Shown in pieces: positions 63,739-64,000 of a DNA stretch of 64,000 nt. This stretch comes from Mesorhizobium loti (GTDB taxonomy: Bacteria; Pseudomonadota; Alphaproteobacteria; Rhizobiales; Rhizobiaceae), in the NCBI RefSeq assembly GCF_002858745.1, contig NZ_PJRO01000003.1, positions 62,001 to 126,000 on the forward strand, written 5' to 3'. Both the position numbers and the translations under genes were made by a program. Below the pieces are notes generated by a model. That model did not search any database, was not told where the DNA came from, and worked only from the letters and a program-made list of their open reading frames with translations. How positions within the stretch are numbered: the stretch's first letter is position 1; every line of letters begins with the position of its first letter.

Positions 63739-63842
63739 AGCAATTCCAGGAAAAGTGCGTAGCGGTTTTCCGTCCGGAATTGCGTCAAACCAAGAGATAG
63801 AGCGGGCACCGTTTCCGTGAAGCGGTGAACCGCATGAGCTCC
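63736..63842 (+). repeat. RIME-like repeat, copy 8 (altered second palindrome)
   Basis: TAGAGCAATTCCAGGAAAAG ... GGAATTGC and CCAAGAGATAGAGCG are kept; the second palindrome is changed to CACCGTTTCCGTGAAGCGGTG-like arms (CACCG/CGGTG). Begins at the phytase-like stop codon. Confidence 0.78.
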
Positions 63843-63872
63843 CTGCCCCAGGTGACCTCCCGCCCGAGCAAA

Positions 63873-63906
63873 AAAATGGCCACGGCATCACCGCCGTGGC
63901 CATTTT
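63873..63906. terminator. strong bidirectional terminator
   Basis: Perfect 14-bp stem AAAATGGCCACGGC/GCCGTGGCCATTTT with loop ATCACC, A-run left and T-run right. Ends the phytase-like transcript. Confidence 0.9.
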
Positions 63907-63951
63907 CGTTAAGAGTACCCCGATCAAGTCAAGCGCGTCTCAAAAACAAAA

Positions 63952-63974
63952 CCCGCCGGACGAAGTCCAGCGGG
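63952..63974 (-). terminator. terminator for a minus-strand gene beyond the window
   Basis: Minus strand CCCGCTGGA, CTTCG loop, TCCGGCGGG (one G-U pair) followed by TTTTGTTTTTG. It implies a gene on the minus strand whose 3' end lies to the right of 63974. 63975-64000 shows no readable coding start. Confidence 0.75.
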
Positions 63975-64000
63975 CTCGGAACCGGCGGCACAGATAAATC

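Overview
The window reads as one chromosomal segment of a high-GC alphaproteobacterium, most likely order Hyphomicrobiales (Rhizobiales), near Mesorhizobium/Phyllobacteriaceae. Pointers are the PhyR-NepR-EcfG general stress module with HWE-family kinases, DUF1013/TrcR, DUF4164 beside zapA, the pstSCAB-phoU-phoB order, a rhizobial-type amino acid:carrier-protein ligase cluster, and eight copies of a RIME-like bipartite palindromic repeat. I saw no rRNA, CRISPR array, insertion sequence or prophage. One tRNA gene (Glu) is present.

Layout. 1-1.8 kb: ring-cleaving VOC dioxygenase plus alpha/beta hydrolase (MhqO/MhqD-like). 1.8-8.3 kb: general stress response island (DUF883 and holin-like membrane proteins, ecfG, nepR, phyR, DUF1328, two HWE kinases); four GGAAC-N16/17-GTT promoters are visible here, two of them back to back between nepR and phyR. 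8.4-13.5 kb: D-xylose-type ABC transporter xylF-xylH-xylG with a divergent ROK repressor and two operator-like palindromes. 13.6-19.9 kb: pstSCAB-phoU-phoB behind a Pho box. 20-24.4 kb: a large five-PAS hybrid kinase and a small lipoprotein. 24.5-32.7 kb: VanZ-like protein, fused tandem alpha/beta hydrolase, and on the other strand a compact operon of carrier protein, acyl-CoA-dehydrogenase-like flavoprotein, amino acid:carrier-protein ligase, DUF1839 protein and GH2 glycosidase. 33.5-37.8 kb: ugpBAEC. 38-45 kb: assorted housekeeping genes (tRNA-Glu, rluD-like, rpoH, persulfide-dioxygenase-like hydrolase, peroxiredoxin). 45.3-54.2 kb: zapA, DUF4164, then the central carbon genes tkt, gap, pgk and class I fda with a K+/H+ antiporter between. 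54.3-64 kb: DUF899, SGNH hydrolase, prpE, a small cluster (DUF1127, PfpI-like, MGMT-like, WYL regulator) marked by a repeated 24-bp palindrome, trcR, and a Pho-box-driven phytase-like secreted protein.

How the parts work together. Three regulatory layers can be read from the DNA: an EcfG regulon (nepR-ecfG, phyR, DUF883-holin, DUF1328, perhaps the lipoprotein at 24.0 kb), a PhoB regulon (pst, the phytase-like gene, perhaps a small secreted protein at 38.4 kb, ugp as expected by family), and a LacI-type palindrome shared by tkt and fda. The most intriguing system is the carrier-protein operon at 26.9-32.7 kb: it encodes all parts needed to charge an amino acid onto a stand-alone carrier protein and then oxidise or transfer it, but the product is unknown.
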